A DNA stretch of 64,000 nt from Martinezella lusitana (GTDB lineage Bacteria; Pseudomonadota; Alphaproteobacteria; Rhizobiales; Rhizobiaceae), in the NCBI RefSeq assembly GCF_010668395.1, contig NZ_WUEY01000006.1, positions 124,001 through 188,000 of the forward strand, given 5' to 3'. Each line of letters opens with the position of its first letter. Position 1 is the first letter of the stretch. The notes beneath the pieces were generated by a model that saw only the letters and a list, made by a program, of their open reading frames with translations, was not told the origin of the DNA and made no database searches. Of the stretch, positions 40,765-49,869 are shown piece by piece. The position numbers and the translations under genes were made by a program.

Positions 40765-41238
40765 TCAACCGTTGGCGGCGATGGCGTCGAGAAGCCCGAC
40801 CTCGCCTGCCCGCTTGCGCACGATATCGCCGAGCGGCACCTCATTAAACGGCATGGTGCGCAGCTTCAACTGCGCATCGCAGACCTTCTTTCCAGCTATG
40901 GTGATGCGTGCCTTGGTCACGGCAAACCCCGAACCCTCGTGCTCAAGATCGGCCTCGATGTCGAGTTCCGCTTCCGGCTCGACGAAGGTCCGCATCTTGG
41001 CGCCGTCGACCGACATCAGAAACGGCATGTAGGCGAATTTCGTAGCAGCCAGGACGAGCATGCCCGATGCTTGCGCCATCGTTTCGATGAGAAGAACACC
41101 GGGAACGAGCGGCATGCCGGGGAAATGGCCTTCGAAGACCGGACTTTTCGCCGGAACGACGGAATGCGCCTTCAACAGGCCCTTTGACAGATCGACAGAT
41201 TCGACCTTGTCGATCATCTGGAAATATTCCAGCAGCAT
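40765..41238 (-). CDS. 3-hydroxyacyl-ACP dehydratase (FabZ family) of the acpXL cluster
   Basis: 157 aa from the ATG at 41238 (GGAGG upstream; a TTG one codon before is not preferred). Hot-dog fold with catalytic His38 in FEGHFPGMPLVPGVLLIE and Glu52. Dehydrates 3-hydroxyacyl-AcpXL. A second function in keeping the 27-hydroxy pattern is not visible from sequence. Confidence 0.9.
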   Translation of the reverse strand: MLLEYFQMIDKVESVDLSKGLLKAHSVVPAKSPVFEGHFPGMPLVPGVLLIETMAQASGMLVLAATKFAYMPFLMSVDGAKMRTFVEPEAELDIEADLEHEGSGFAVTKARITIAGKKVCDAQLKLRTMPFNEVPLGDIVRKRAGEVGLLDAIAANG

Positions 41239-41362
41239 CAACGCCTCCGATCCAACCCGGCAACGCAGGATGCTCCGGGCGGGATACGCTATTTAAGAAT
41301 GAAACAGCCCGGCCGCCATAATCAAGGGCGGCTGGGCGTCAAAAAAATGCAAAGGATGATGC

Positions 41363-41641
41363 TCAGCCCTTGGCGGCGCGCAATTCATCGATCTTGGCAC
41401 AGAGATTCTTCAGCACGAAGTACTCTTCGGTCGAAACCTTGCCTTCGTTGACTTCCTGCGTCCACTGCTCGAGCGGAATCTTGATGCCGAACTCCTTGTC
41501 GATAGCGAAGACGATATCCAGGAAGTCCAGGCTGTCGATGCCGAGGTCGTCGATCGTGTGGCTATCCGGAGTGATCGTGTCACGGTCGATTTCGCTGGTT
41601 TCAGCGATGATGTCGGCAACTTTGTCAAATGTAGCAGTCAC
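41363..41641 (-). CDS. acpXL: Acyl carrier protein AcpXL
   Basis: 92 aa from a GTG at 41641 with AAGAGG upstream. The phosphopantetheine Ser37 is in GIDSLDF. The length and sequence match rhizobial AcpXL, the special carrier for 27-hydroxyoctacosanoate of lipid A. An inverted repeat (41303-41340) in the spacer before fabZ could attenuate downstream expression, which would favour high carrier levels. Confidence 0.93.
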   Translation of the reverse strand: MTATFDKVADIIAETSEIDRDTITPDSHTIDDLGIDSLDFLDIVFAIDKEFGIKIPLEQWTQEVNEGKVSTEEYFVLKNLCAKIDELRAAKG

Positions 41642-41862
41642 TGCCCATACCTCTTGAAATAATAATTCATCCCCCTCATAGGGAAATCCATCCCAAAAGC
41701 CAATGGTTTCCGCCAGAAACCCCGGTAATTTGGTGAAGCACTGTTGCGCAAACAGCAAAATGACACTTGCGTCACAATTGCGGAATCATGGCGACATGCG
41801 CGCAAGATGCGGCAGCATTGCGGCCTGATTGCAATGCTGCGCGCCTCTCCCTCGGCGAAAGA

Positions 41863-42291
41863 TCAATCGCTAATCACGATACGCGTATTGTGAAGCCCCG
41901 CATCCGACGTCATGGCGAAGAATGTGGCGGCGTTGCGCGTATCGAGCCGCACGCAGCCATGCGATGCCGGCCGGCCGAGCTGCCGCACCTCGTAGGTACC
42001 ATGAACCGCATAGCCGCCGTTGAAGAACACGGCATAGGGCATCGGCGCATCGTCGTATTTCTTCGAGCGATGATCCTTGGACAGCCATTTGGCGGTATAG
42101 GAGCCAGTGGGCGTCACATAGCCCCTGCGGGCCGTCGATACTCTCCAGCGATACCTGAAAGCTCCATCTTCCGACACCGTCATTGTTTGCGATCGAAGAT
42201 CGACCACCGCAAGAACAGATCCGGCATGGGCCGAAACGGTATGAAATTGCATGAATAGACATGCCGTTGCTACTAACGCGACGCGTTTCAT
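41863..42291 (-). CDS. L,D-transpeptidase (YkuD family), periplasmic
   Basis: 142 aa with a signal peptide (ALVATACLFMQFHTVSAHA). YkuD core: HG in YAVHGTYEV and the catalytic SHGCVRL (Cys in SHGC). Start ATG 42291, preceded by GAGGGGA. Expected to cross-link peptidoglycan (3-3 bonds) or attach lipoproteins. A compact form with almost only the catalytic domain. Confidence 0.92.
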   Translation of the reverse strand: MKRVALVATACLFMQFHTVSAHAGSVLAVVDLRSQTMTVSEDGAFRYRWRVSTARRGYVTPTGSYTAKWLSKDHRSKKYDDAPMPYAVFFNGGYAVHGTYEVRQLGRPASHGCVRLDTRNAATFFAMTSDAGLHNTRIVISD

Positions 42292-42411
42292 CTTGTCCCC
42301 TCCGACTGTTTGCTTCCTTCTGAAGCAATTCAGACGATGAGGGAGTGTATCGCCATGCCAATTATACCCAATTAATACATATAGTGAGCGATCCATTAAT
42401 ATGGATGACAT

Positions 42412-43392
42412 TCACAGCAGCAGCAGGAATCCGAGGAAAGCGAGCAGCGTCAGCATCGTGCATGCCGAATAGAAGATGGAAATCCCGGCTTCGATGTCGT
42501 TGACCGTCGCCGTATCGCGGCCGGCGCCATTGATCATCGGCTCGCGCACGAGTTCTCCGCCATAGATCCGCGGGCCGGCAAGCTGGATGTCGAGCGCCCC
42601 GGCCATGGCTGCTTCCGGCCGGCCGGAGTTCGGCGAACGGTGCAATCCGCCATCCCTGACCGCGATGCGGATCGCATTTCCAAGCGCCGAGATACCGCGC
42701 TTGACCAGCGCGCCGGCGGCAATCAGCAGGATGGAAAGCCGCGCGGCCGGCCAATTGGCGATATCGTCCAGCCGGGCGGCGGCACGGCCGAAATCGATAT
42801 AGGTCTCGGATTTGTGGCCAATCATCGAATCGGCGGTATTGAGCATCTTGTAGACAAACAGTCCTGGCAGGCCGAAAACGCCGTACCAGAGGGCGGGCGC
42901 GACCACGCCGTCGGAGAAATTCTCGGCAAGGCTTTCAATGGCCGCGCGGCAGATGCCCGGCTCGTCCAGCGTCTCCGGATCGCGGCCGACGATGCGCGAC
43001 ACGGCAAGACGCCCACCTTCCAGACCGTCCGCGCGCAGCGCCCGCGACACGTCTCCGACGTGATCGGCAAGGCTCTTCTGCGCCAGAAAAACCGCGACGA
43101 GCACCGCCTCGACCAATATGCCGAGCCAGCCGAAGAAGGCGAGAAACCCGTGAACCGCCCAGCCGGCGATAAGCGCGCCCATCAGCAACGCGACGATCGA
43201 CATGATCCCGTTGCGGCGGCGAAGCACGCCCGAAAGGTGCTTTGCGTTGAACCGGCGGTCGAAAGACGAAATCGCCTTGCCAAACAGCACGACAGGATGC
43301 GGAAAGCGCTGCCAGAGCCAGTCGGGATCGCCGACGATGCGGTCGAGCAACAATGCAAGGACCAGAATGAGCAGATGTTCGTCGGCGGTCAT
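42412..43392 (-). CDS. cobD: Adenosylcobinamide-phosphate synthase CobD/CbiB
   Basis: 326 aa integral membrane protein. LALLLDRIVGDPDWLWQRFP, RAAIESLAENFSDGVVAPA, and LNTADSMIGHKSETYIDFG are family hallmarks. Attaches aminopropanol (or its phosphate) to adenosylcobyric acid. Encoded just downstream of cobC, which makes the aminopropanol precursor. Confidence 0.95.
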   Translation of the reverse strand: MTADEHLLILVLALLLDRIVGDPDWLWQRFPHPVVLFGKAISSFDRRFNAKHLSGVLRRRNGIMSIVALLMGALIAGWAVHGFLAFFGWLGILVEAVLVAVFLAQKSLADHVGDVSRALRADGLEGGRLAVSRIVGRDPETLDEPGICRAAIESLAENFSDGVVAPALWYGVFGLPGLFVYKMLNTADSMIGHKSETYIDFGRAAARLDDIANWPAARLSILLIAAGALVKRGISALGNAIRIAVRDGGLHRSPNSGRPEAAMAGALDIQLAGPRIYGGELVREPMINGAGRDTATVNDIEAGISIFYSACTMLTLLAFLGFLLLL

Positions 43393-43408
43393 GTCGAATA
43401 ATCCTCAA

Positions 43409-43510
43409 GAGCATGATGCCGAAAAGTGTGAGCGGTTTTCGGACGCCATCATGCTCTACTTATTTGTTTCTGGAGCGGATTCAGATTTTAGGTCGAACAG
43501 ACCTAAAATC
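43409..43510. repeat. Rhizobial palindromic mosaic repeat overlapping the cobC 3' end
   Basis: Two palindromic modules: GAGCATGATG (43409-43418) pairs with CATCATGCTC (43447-43456), and GATTTTAGGTC (43484-43494) with GACCTAAAATC (43500-43510). Such modules recur between genes in Rhizobium genomes. The second module contains the cobC stop codon and its last residues. Confidence 0.8.
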
Positions 43511-44500
43511 ATCCGACTCCAGTGCCCCGGCGAGTCTTTGGTCTGCCTCCTCATCCGGAGCCAGCCCGAAGCGCAGCCAGTTGCGCGCATAATCGAACTT
43601 GCGGACCAGAATGTGGTGACGGCAGAGATGCGTATATATGCCCTCGGCACGGTCGTCTGCAACCAGTGCAAACAGGGCCGTGCCTCCAGCGACATTCAGC
43701 TGCGAGCGGCGAAGGACCGTTTCCAGCGCCGAATGCCGTTGAAGAATGCGGTTTCGGATGGCGCCCGTGTCGCTTTCCATCAGGGACGCCGCGAGCGAAA
43801 GCGCAGGTCCTGAAACAGCCCAGGGCCCAAGCCAATCCTCGAAACGGCTCATGATCGAGGCTTCGGCAATGACGAAACCCAGCCGCAGGCCGGCCAGGCC
43901 GAAAAATTTCCCGAAGGAGCGGAAGACAATCAGGTTCGGCATCGACGCCGCGAAAGGCACGATGCTGGCCGCGGGCTCGACATCCCCGAAAGCCTCGTCG
44001 ACCAGGAGAATGCCGCCTTGCCTGCGTTGCCTCTCATGCAGGTCCCGCAATTGCTCGACGGACAGCATCCGCCCGTCCGGATTGTTGGGATTGACAGCAA
44101 CCACCAGTCCGTCATCGGCGGTGAGTTCGGCAATCGTCGAAACCTGACGGACACGCAAGCCGGCCAGCGTGAAGGCGCGCGCATATTCGCCATAGGTCGG
44201 GGAAAGGATCGCGACGCCGACGCTCCGCACGAGCCTGGGAAGCAGCTGAATGACCGACTGCGTGCCAGGAACCGGCAAGGGCAAGATATCGCCGCTGCGG
44301 TAATAGCCCCGCGCCGCCTCCCGCGCCTGCTCCTGCAAATGCTGATCCGGCAGCCTATGCCATGCCGTAACGGGGATCTCGGGCAAAGGCACCGGATTGG
44401 GGTTGATACCCGTCGACAGATCCAGCCATTCCTCCGGACGCCCGCCATATTGGCGCGCTGCCGCGGTAATGCCGCCGCCGTGGATGATCCTGCCCGTCAT
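43481..44500 (-). CDS. cobC: Threonine-phosphate decarboxylase CobC
   Basis: 339 aa PLP enzyme of the histidinol-phosphate aminotransferase fold. NPNNPDGR, LVDEAFGD, and the Lys in SFGKFFGLAGLRLGF (PLP attachment) are conserved. Makes (R)-1-aminopropan-2-ol phosphate for cobalamin. The last residues (SDDFRSVRPKI) are encoded by the palindromic repeat. The ATG overlaps the cobB stop (4 bases). Confidence 0.93.
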   Translation of the reverse strand: MTGRIIHGGGITAAARQYGGRPEEWLDLSTGINPNPVPLPEIPVTAWHRLPDQHLQEQAREAARGYYRSGDILPLPVPGTQSVIQLLPRLVRSVGVAILSPTYGEYARAFTLAGLRVRQVSTIAELTADDGLVVAVNPNNPDGRMLSVEQLRDLHERQRRQGGILLVDEAFGDVEPAASIVPFAASMPNLIVFRSFGKFFGLAGLRLGFVIAEASIMSRFEDWLGPWAVSGPALSLAASLMESDTGAIRNRILQRHSALETVLRRSQLNVAGGTALFALVADDRAEGIYTHLCRHHILVRKFDYARNWLRFGLAPDEEADQRLAGALESDDFRSVRPKI

Positions 44501-45804
44501 GCTGCCTCGCCGGCGAGGTCGATCAGATGCATATAGGAGCCGGCGACATTGCCGCGCTGCAGACCGGCCGCACCCAGATCGACGTCGAGTGCGTCCCTGA
44601 CCGCAAACAGACGGTCTGCCTCGCCTTCCGATACGATGGTCGAATAGTGAAACTCGTGCGCCGTCATCGACTCGTCGAAAAAGGAGCCGGCAAGCGGCGT
44701 CACGCGGCGATAGCCGAGATGGCGCTGCCGCTTCTCGTAGCTGGTGACGACGGGCAACAGGCCGAGCATCTGATGACGGGTTCCCGCCGCATCCACGAGC
44801 CCCTCGCCTAGCACCATGTATCCGCCGCACTCGCCATAGATGCGCGCTCCCCGCGCGGCTGCAGCCACCACCCCATCCTGAAAGCGCCGCGCGGCGGCAA
44901 GCTTTTCGGCATGCAGTTCGGGATAGCCGCCCGGCAGGTAGACGGCATCGGCATCCGTCGAGGGTGCCTCGTCTGCGAGGGGAGAAAAGAAGGATATTTC
45001 CGCACCACGGCGTTTCCAGCCGAGCAGCATATGTTCGTAGGAGAAGGCGAAAGCGATATCCCTCGCCACGGCAATGCGCTGCCCGAAAGGCATGAGGCGC
45101 GCGATATTCGCCACGGACGGACGGACTACATGCTGCTGCGCCGCGCGCAAGAGCACGCCGAAATCGCATGCCTTCGACACGATCTCGGCAGCCGCCTCTA
45201 TGAAATGCTCGAGCGCCCCATGCTCTCCCGCCTGCACCAGCCCCAGATGCCGCTCCGGCAAAGCAAGGCTACCGTCATTGCGGATGACCGCGACAACCGG
45301 CATACGCACCGTCTCAAGCGCCTGACGCAGCATTCTCTCATGCCTGTCGCTGGCAACGCGGTTGAGGACGACGCCGGCAATGCGGATGTCAGCTCGAAAA
45401 TTGGCGAAGCCGCTGACCACGGCCGCGACCGATTGCGACATGCGCGAGGCATCGACGACAAGCACGACGGACAGGCCAAGCAGGGCGGCGAGATCGGCGG
45501 GCGTCCCGGTGCCATCGGCGGCGCCATCGAACAGGCCCATCATTCCCTCGATAACGAGCATCCGGCCGCCGGCGCGATGAAGTGCCGAGTTGGCGGAAAT
45601 GAGTTCGGCGCGCATCGCCCATGGGTCGAAATTGAGACAGGGCGACCCTACCGCCGCCGCATGAAAGGCTGGATCGATATAGTCCGGCCCGGCCTTGCCG
45701 GATGCGACCGCAACGCCCCTGTTTCGCAGTGCCCGCAGCAGACCAAGCGTGAATGTGGTCTTGCCGGAGCCTGAGGAGGGTGCTGCGATCAGAAGGCCGC
45801 TCAT
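44497..45804 (-). CDS. cobB: Hydrogenobyrinic acid a,c-diamide synthase CobB
   Basis: 435 aa. N-terminal ATPase with PSSGSGKTTFTLGLL, and C-terminal class I glutamine amidotransferase with nucleophile in YGECGGYMVLGEG. Amidates the a and c side chains. Overlaps cobA upstream and cobC downstream, forming a tight cobA-cobB-cobC unit. Confidence 0.95.
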   Translation of the reverse strand: MSGLLIAAPSSGSGKTTFTLGLLRALRNRGVAVASGKAGPDYIDPAFHAAAVGSPCLNFDPWAMRAELISANSALHRAGGRMLVIEGMMGLFDGAADGTGTPADLAALLGLSVVLVVDASRMSQSVAAVVSGFANFRADIRIAGVVLNRVASDRHERMLRQALETVRMPVVAVIRNDGSLALPERHLGLVQAGEHGALEHFIEAAAEIVSKACDFGVLLRAAQQHVVRPSVANIARLMPFGQRIAVARDIAFAFSYEHMLLGWKRRGAEISFFSPLADEAPSTDADAVYLPGGYPELHAEKLAAARRFQDGVVAAAARGARIYGECGGYMVLGEGLVDAAGTRHQMLGLLPVVTSYEKRQRHLGYRRVTPLAGSFFDESMTAHEFHYSTIVSEGEADRLFAVRDALDVDLGAAGLQRGNVAGSYMHLIDLAGEAA

Positions 45805-46649
45805 GCCGACACCTTGTGTCCGCTCTCGCCCGGCCTTTCGGCCAGGGGCAGCAGCTTCCGGCCGGAAAGCGCGCCCAGCCAATCGAGCGACGGCCGCAAT
45901 TTCACCACCTCGCCGACCACGACGATGGCAGGCGGCTCGAGGCCGGATGCCTCGACATCGTCAGGGGCGCGTCCGAGCGTCGTTTCCAAAACCTGCTGGG
46001 AGGATGTCGCCGCATTGCAGACGAAGGCCACGGGCTCATCCGCCGAACGGCCCGCGGCAATGAGATTGGCGCTGATCTGGGCGATGTGCTTCATCGCCAT
46101 GTACATGACGATCACGGGCGAGCCCTTGCCGATCGCCTCCCAATTGATCGCGTCCGGCACGACGCCGGACGAATCATGACCGGTCAGGAAGGTAACGGCA
46201 TGGTTGACGTCGCGATGGGTGACAGGGATGCCGGCATAGGCCAATCCCCCGATGCCGGCGGTGATGCCCGGCACGATGCGGAAGGGAATGCCATGCTCGA
46301 CCAGCGTCAGGGCCTCTTCCCCGCCGCGCCCGAAAACGAAGGGATCGCCGCCCTTGAGGCGCAGAACCCGCTTGCCGGCCCGCGCCAGCTCCACCAGCCG
46401 CAGCGAAATATCCCGCTGCCTGGCCGAAGGCTTGCCGCCGCGCTTGCCGGCATATTCCAGTACTGCGCCCGGGCGGGCAAGCTTCAGGCAATCCTCGTTC
46501 ACGAGCGCATCGTGCACGACGATATCCGCCTCCGCCAACCCCTTGGCAGCCAGCAGGGTCAACAGCCCCGGATCGCCAGGCCCGGCGCCGACGAGCCAGA
46601 CAGACCCCGGCTCCAAGGCCGGCAGATTGGAGAAAATGGTATCGTTCAT
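45801..46649 (-). CDS. cobA: Uroporphyrinogen-III C-methyltransferase CobA
   Basis: 282 aa from the ATG at 46649 (a longer frame to 46718 adds a doubtful leader). SAM-dependent methylase: VGAGPGDPGLLTL, RLKGGDPFVFGRGGEEA, VVPGITAG-like IVPGITAGIGGLAYAGIPVT. First dedicated step to cobalamin (precorrin-2). No siroheme extension. Confidence 0.95.
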   Translation of the reverse strand: MNDTIFSNLPALEPGSVWLVGAGPGDPGLLTLLAAKGLAEADIVVHDALVNEDCLKLARPGAVLEYAGKRGGKPSARQRDISLRLVELARAGKRVLRLKGGDPFVFGRGGEEALTLVEHGIPFRIVPGITAGIGGLAYAGIPVTHRDVNHAVTFLTGHDSSGVVPDAINWEAIGKGSPVIVMYMAMKHIAQISANLIAAGRSADEPVAFVCNAATSSQQVLETTLGRAPDDVEASGLEPPAIVVVGEVVKLRPSLDWLGALSGRKLLPLAERPGESGHKVSA

Positions 46650-46908
46650 CCTCTGTGTCCTATGCCCGGATGGCAGAAATTGCAACGTTGAGAACGGGAT
46701 AAGACGGTCGCAGCCCAATGTCGTTCCGCCACGGATAGTATGCCACAGACGGTCTGAAATGCGGCGATGACGCGCTATGGGCTTTGCCAGCGGCGACAGA
46801 CCGTGAAAAAACGACGGTCAATCGCAGGGACTTCCGGATTCAATATGTCCGGACATTTGAGTATCTATATGAAAAAACGGTAAAATATAGGCGTGCCTGC
46901 GCGGGATC

Positions 46909-46936
46909 GAGAAGGGAGCGTGACCGCTCCCTTCTC
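46909..46936. terminator. Strong hairpin between the nucleoside hydrolase stop and the cobA upstream region
   Basis: GAGAAGGGAGCG pairs with CGCTCCCTTCTC around a TGAC loop (12-bp perfect stem), 7 bases after the nucleoside hydrolase stop. No T run on either side, so termination efficiency is uncertain. Confidence 0.6.
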
Positions 46937-46943
46937 CTGGATC

Positions 46944-47903
46944 TCAGTGCTTCACCTTGCCCAGGATCACGTCGCGGATCAGATCGACGACCGGCTGCGA
47001 GCGAATACCGGTGCAGACGATCTGGCTCGGCAGATTGTCCCAATCGCCCGGCGGGAAGCGACGGCCGTCCGGCTTGACGATCGTCTGGCCATCGGCGATG
47101 CCGCCGCAGACGACGCGAACCGCCCCTTCGATCGTGTCGAACAGCTCAGGCGCGACGACATAGACGCAGGCGCAGCTGTCGTGGACCATCATGCCGTCTT
47201 CGACCGCATGCTTGTAGAAATCGATATAGGACTGCGACAAATCCGCCAGCAGCTGCACCGAAGGTCCGCCGGCCTTTGCCATGTCGGCCAGATAGCTGCG
47301 GCTCATGGTCGTGATCGACGTCACGTCGAGACCGACAACGACAACCTTCCAGGCTGCCGTCATGACGAAATCGGCGGCTTCCGGATCTCCGTGAATATTG
47401 GCCTCGGCCACCGGGGTGACATTGCCCGGCACGTAGAAATTGCCGCCCATGATCACGACGTCCTTCACGAGCGAGGCGATTTCGGGATCGTGCTTCAATG
47501 CCAGGGCCAGATTGGTCATGCGACCGACTGCGACCAGGGTCACCTCGCCCGGATTGGCGCGGACGGTATCGATGATGAACTGATAGGCCGGCCGCGGATC
47601 GGCCGGCAGGTCGATCGTGTCAGGCACGTCGATGTCGCCGAGGCCGTTATGGCCATGAACCATCGTCGGCCACGGGCGTTCGTGACGCGAAGGATCGAAG
47701 GTGACGCTGGCGCCACGCGCGACCGGGCACGGAATATTCCACTCGCGCTTGAGGAACAGCGCGTTGCGTGTCGTCGTGTCTACCGAGGCATTGCCGAAAA
47801 CCGTCGTCACGCCGAGAAGGTCGATATTCGGGTGACGATGCAGGAAGAGAAGCGCCATGGCGTCATCGACGCCCGGATCCGTATCATAAATGACCTTATG
47901 CAT
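46944..47903 (-). CDS. Inosine-uridine-type nucleoside hydrolase
   Basis: 319 aa. The calcium-binding DTDPGVDDA (7-15), then VFGNASVDTTTRNAL, IVMGGNFYVPGNVTPVAEANI, and HDSCACVYV. Hydrolyses ribonucleosides to base and ribose. A single gene between cobA and cobE with its own 3' hairpin. Confidence 0.93.
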   Translation of the reverse strand: MHKVIYDTDPGVDDAMALLFLHRHPNIDLLGVTTVFGNASVDTTTRNALFLKREWNIPCPVARGASVTFDPSRHERPWPTMVHGHNGLGDIDVPDTIDLPADPRPAYQFIIDTVRANPGEVTLVAVGRMTNLALALKHDPEIASLVKDVVIMGGNFYVPGNVTPVAEANIHGDPEAADFVMTAAWKVVVVGLDVTSITTMSRSYLADMAKAGGPSVQLLADLSQSYIDFYKHAVEDGMMVHDSCACVYVVAPELFDTIEGAVRVVCGGIADGQTIVKPDGRRFPPGDWDNLPSQIVCTGIRSQPVVDLIRDVILGKVKH

Positions 47904-48065
47904 GATTTTTCCTTACCAACATACTGAATAAGCTTGATCTTCCGGAAAACTCCTCCCGTCGCGGATCATGCTTGACCTATCGGCATACACGAGAACAGCC
48001 GACGGCGAAATGCCGCCATGACGTCCTATGGGGCATTTGTGAGATTTGGATGGCGATTCCGAAGC

Positions 48066-48470
48066 TCAAGCGATCCTGGCGATCGCCGCCGTTGCAGAAC
48101 CGGACTTGATCTTGGCAAGCACGAGCTCGGCCTCCAGACCGGCTGCCGCAAGTGCTGCGGCTTCGGCAACCCCATGACAGCCGACACGAGCGAAGACGAT
48201 CTCGGACGGATTCTTCAGCCGGGGCGTCTCCCGCTCCAATACGGCCGCCTCGAAGAAACGTGCCGGTAGCCGAAAATGCGCCGCCGTCTCAAGGATGGCC
48301 GGCTCTTCCATGCGCGTATCGATCGACACCACGGCCAGAACCTGCTCGCTCCCGATCCCCACTTCCTGAAAGGCTCTTTCCGCGAGCATGCGCACGTCGT
48401 TCCAGTCCGTGCCGCGCTCGCAGCCGAGACCGAGAACATAGCGGCGGGTGGGATGGGCATGAGTCGTCAT
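48066..48470 (-). CDS. cobE: Cobalamin biosynthesis protein CobE
   Basis: 134 aa from the ATG at 48470. Small protein with the CbiG C-terminal-like fold: YVLGLGCERGTDW, VLAVVSIDTRMEEPAIL, and ARFFEAAVL. Required in the aerobic pathway; the exact role is not settled. Separate from the other cob genes by the nucleoside hydrolase. Confidence 0.88.
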   Translation of the reverse strand: MTTHAHPTRRYVLGLGCERGTDWNDVRMLAERAFQEVGIGSEQVLAVVSIDTRMEEPAILETAAHFRLPARFFEAAVLERETPRLKNPSEIVFARVGCHGVAEAAALAAAGLEAELVLAKIKSGSATAAIARIA

Positions 48471-48617
48471 TCTCGCTCCCAGTGGCGACAACCGATATCG
48501 CAGATGTAGCCAGCCATTCCCGAACCGTCAATTTCGCGCAGTGTGTCCCCTCGGCAATTGCCTTGGGATGATCGAAGTGCCAGAAGGCCGCTGATTTCCC
48601 GCCGTCGAGTTCCCACC

Positions 48618-49403
48618 TTGCAAGACATCACATTTCAGATCCTGCTTCTGCTCTTTGCCGCCGCGTTCTTTGCCGGTTTTGTCGATTCCATCGCGGGCGG
48701 CGGCGGATTGGTGACGCTGCCAGTCATGCTGCTGGCCGGCATTCCGGGCCTTCAGGCGCTTGGCACCAACAAGGTGCAGTCGATCTGCGGCGCGGCCTCG
48801 GCGACCATCGCCTATGCAAGGCAGGGGCATGTGCAGCTTCACAAACAGCTTCCGATGGCGCTCATGGCCGTCATTGGCGGCGTGTTCGGCGCCTTGCTCG
48901 CGACCGTCATGCCAAGTGCGATCCTGAATATCATCCTCCCCTTCCTGCTGATCGCCATCGCGCTCTACTTCGCCATCAAGCCCAATCTCGGCGACGTCGA
49001 ACGGCATCAGCGCATCAGTGCCGGGCTCTTCGGCGTGACCCTCGTTCCGTTGATCGGATTCTATGACGGCGCATTCGGGCCCGGCACCGGTTCGTTCCTG
49101 ATGCTCGCCTTCGTAACGCTTGCCGGCTTTGGCCTGCTGAAGGCGACGGCGCATACGAAGCTCCTTAATTTCGGCTCGAATCTCGGCAGCCTCATCGTCT
49201 TCATCTTCTCCGGCGCCATCCTTTGGAAGGTCGGGCTGGTGATGGGACTCGGCCAGTTCCTCGGCGCCCAGGTCGGCTCGCGGCTTGCCATGCGTATCGG
49301 CGCCAGGCTGATCAAGCCGCTGCTGGTCGTGGTCTGTATCGCGCTGGCCGCCAAGCTGCTGGCGGATCCCCATCATCCCGTAAGGATATGGCTGGGGCTG
49401 TAA
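48618..49403 (+). CDS. TSUP (TauE/SafE) family membrane permease
   Basis: About 261 aa; the TTG at 48618 gives the best N-terminus (QDITFQILLLLFAAAFFAGF), as the upstream frame is not membrane-like. Eight predicted spans, GFVDSIAGGGGLVTLPVML and LNFGSNLGSLIVF are typical. Exports or imports sulfonates/sulfite or similar anions. Confidence 0.85.
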   Translation: MQDITFQILLLLFAAAFFAGFVDSIAGGGGLVTLPVMLLAGIPGLQALGTNKVQSICGAASATIAYARQGHVQLHKQLPMALMAVIGGVFGALLATVMPSAILNIILPFLLIAIALYFAIKPNLGDVERHQRISAGLFGVTLVPLIGFYDGAFGPGTGSFLMLAFVTLAGFGLLKATAHTKLLNFGSNLGSLIVFIFSGAILWKVGLVMGLGQFLGAQVGSRLAMRIGARLIKPLLVVVCIALAAKLLADPHHPVRIWLGL

Positions 49404-49503
49404 AAACGAGCCTTTGATTACCTCGGACGTAATTGATAGTCCTTCGGTGCACGCCGATGATCGCCCTGCCTGAACGGTTCAGGCGATCCAAAGGAGTTGA
49501 CCG

Positions 49504-49869
49504 ATGACTGATGCGACCACCATTGCAGAACGCTATATCGCCATCTGGAACGAAGCCGATACCGAACGCCGGCGTGCGCTCATTGCCGAGGCATGGACGG
49601 AGGCCTGCAGCTATATCGACCCAATGATGCGTGCCGACGATCGCGAGCAGATCCACGCTCTGGTCACGGCGGCGCACGAACGCTTCCCCGGCTTCCGCTT
49701 CAGCCTGATCACGGACGGCGACCGCCATGGCGACAATCTCCGCTTCTCCTGGGGTTTCGGTCCGGTCGATGCCGAGCCGATGATCAAGGGCACGGATTTC
49801 GCCATCCTCGAAGGCGACCGGCTGAAGTCCGTCCATGGCTTCATCGACCAGCTGCCGGCCGCCGCATGA
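49504..49869 (+). CDS. NTF2/SnoaL-like fold protein
   Basis: 121 aa, AAGGAG ribosome site. Cone-shaped alpha+beta fold with AERYIAIWNEADTERRRAL at the start and FGPVDAEPMIKGTDFAIL. Probably binds or transforms a small molecule. The ATG of the MmyB-type regulator overlaps its stop (ATGA), forming a two-gene operon. Confidence 0.85.
   Translation: MTDATTIAERYIAIWNEADTERRRALIAEAWTEACSYIDPMMRADDREQIHALVTAAHERFPGFRFSLITDGDRHGDNLRFSWGFGPVDAEPMIKGTDFAILEGDRLKSVHGFIDQLPAAA

Noticed and set aside
41303..41340. Terminator between acpXL and the fabZ-like gene
   Set aside because: A GC-rich inverted repeat exists, but only a short T stretch follows on the minus strand; kept as a possible attenuator, not called as a terminator.
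46650..46943. Cobalamin riboswitch before cobA
   Set aside because: The minus strand lacks the B12 box and the CCGC-ACTG block found at 57875-58238.
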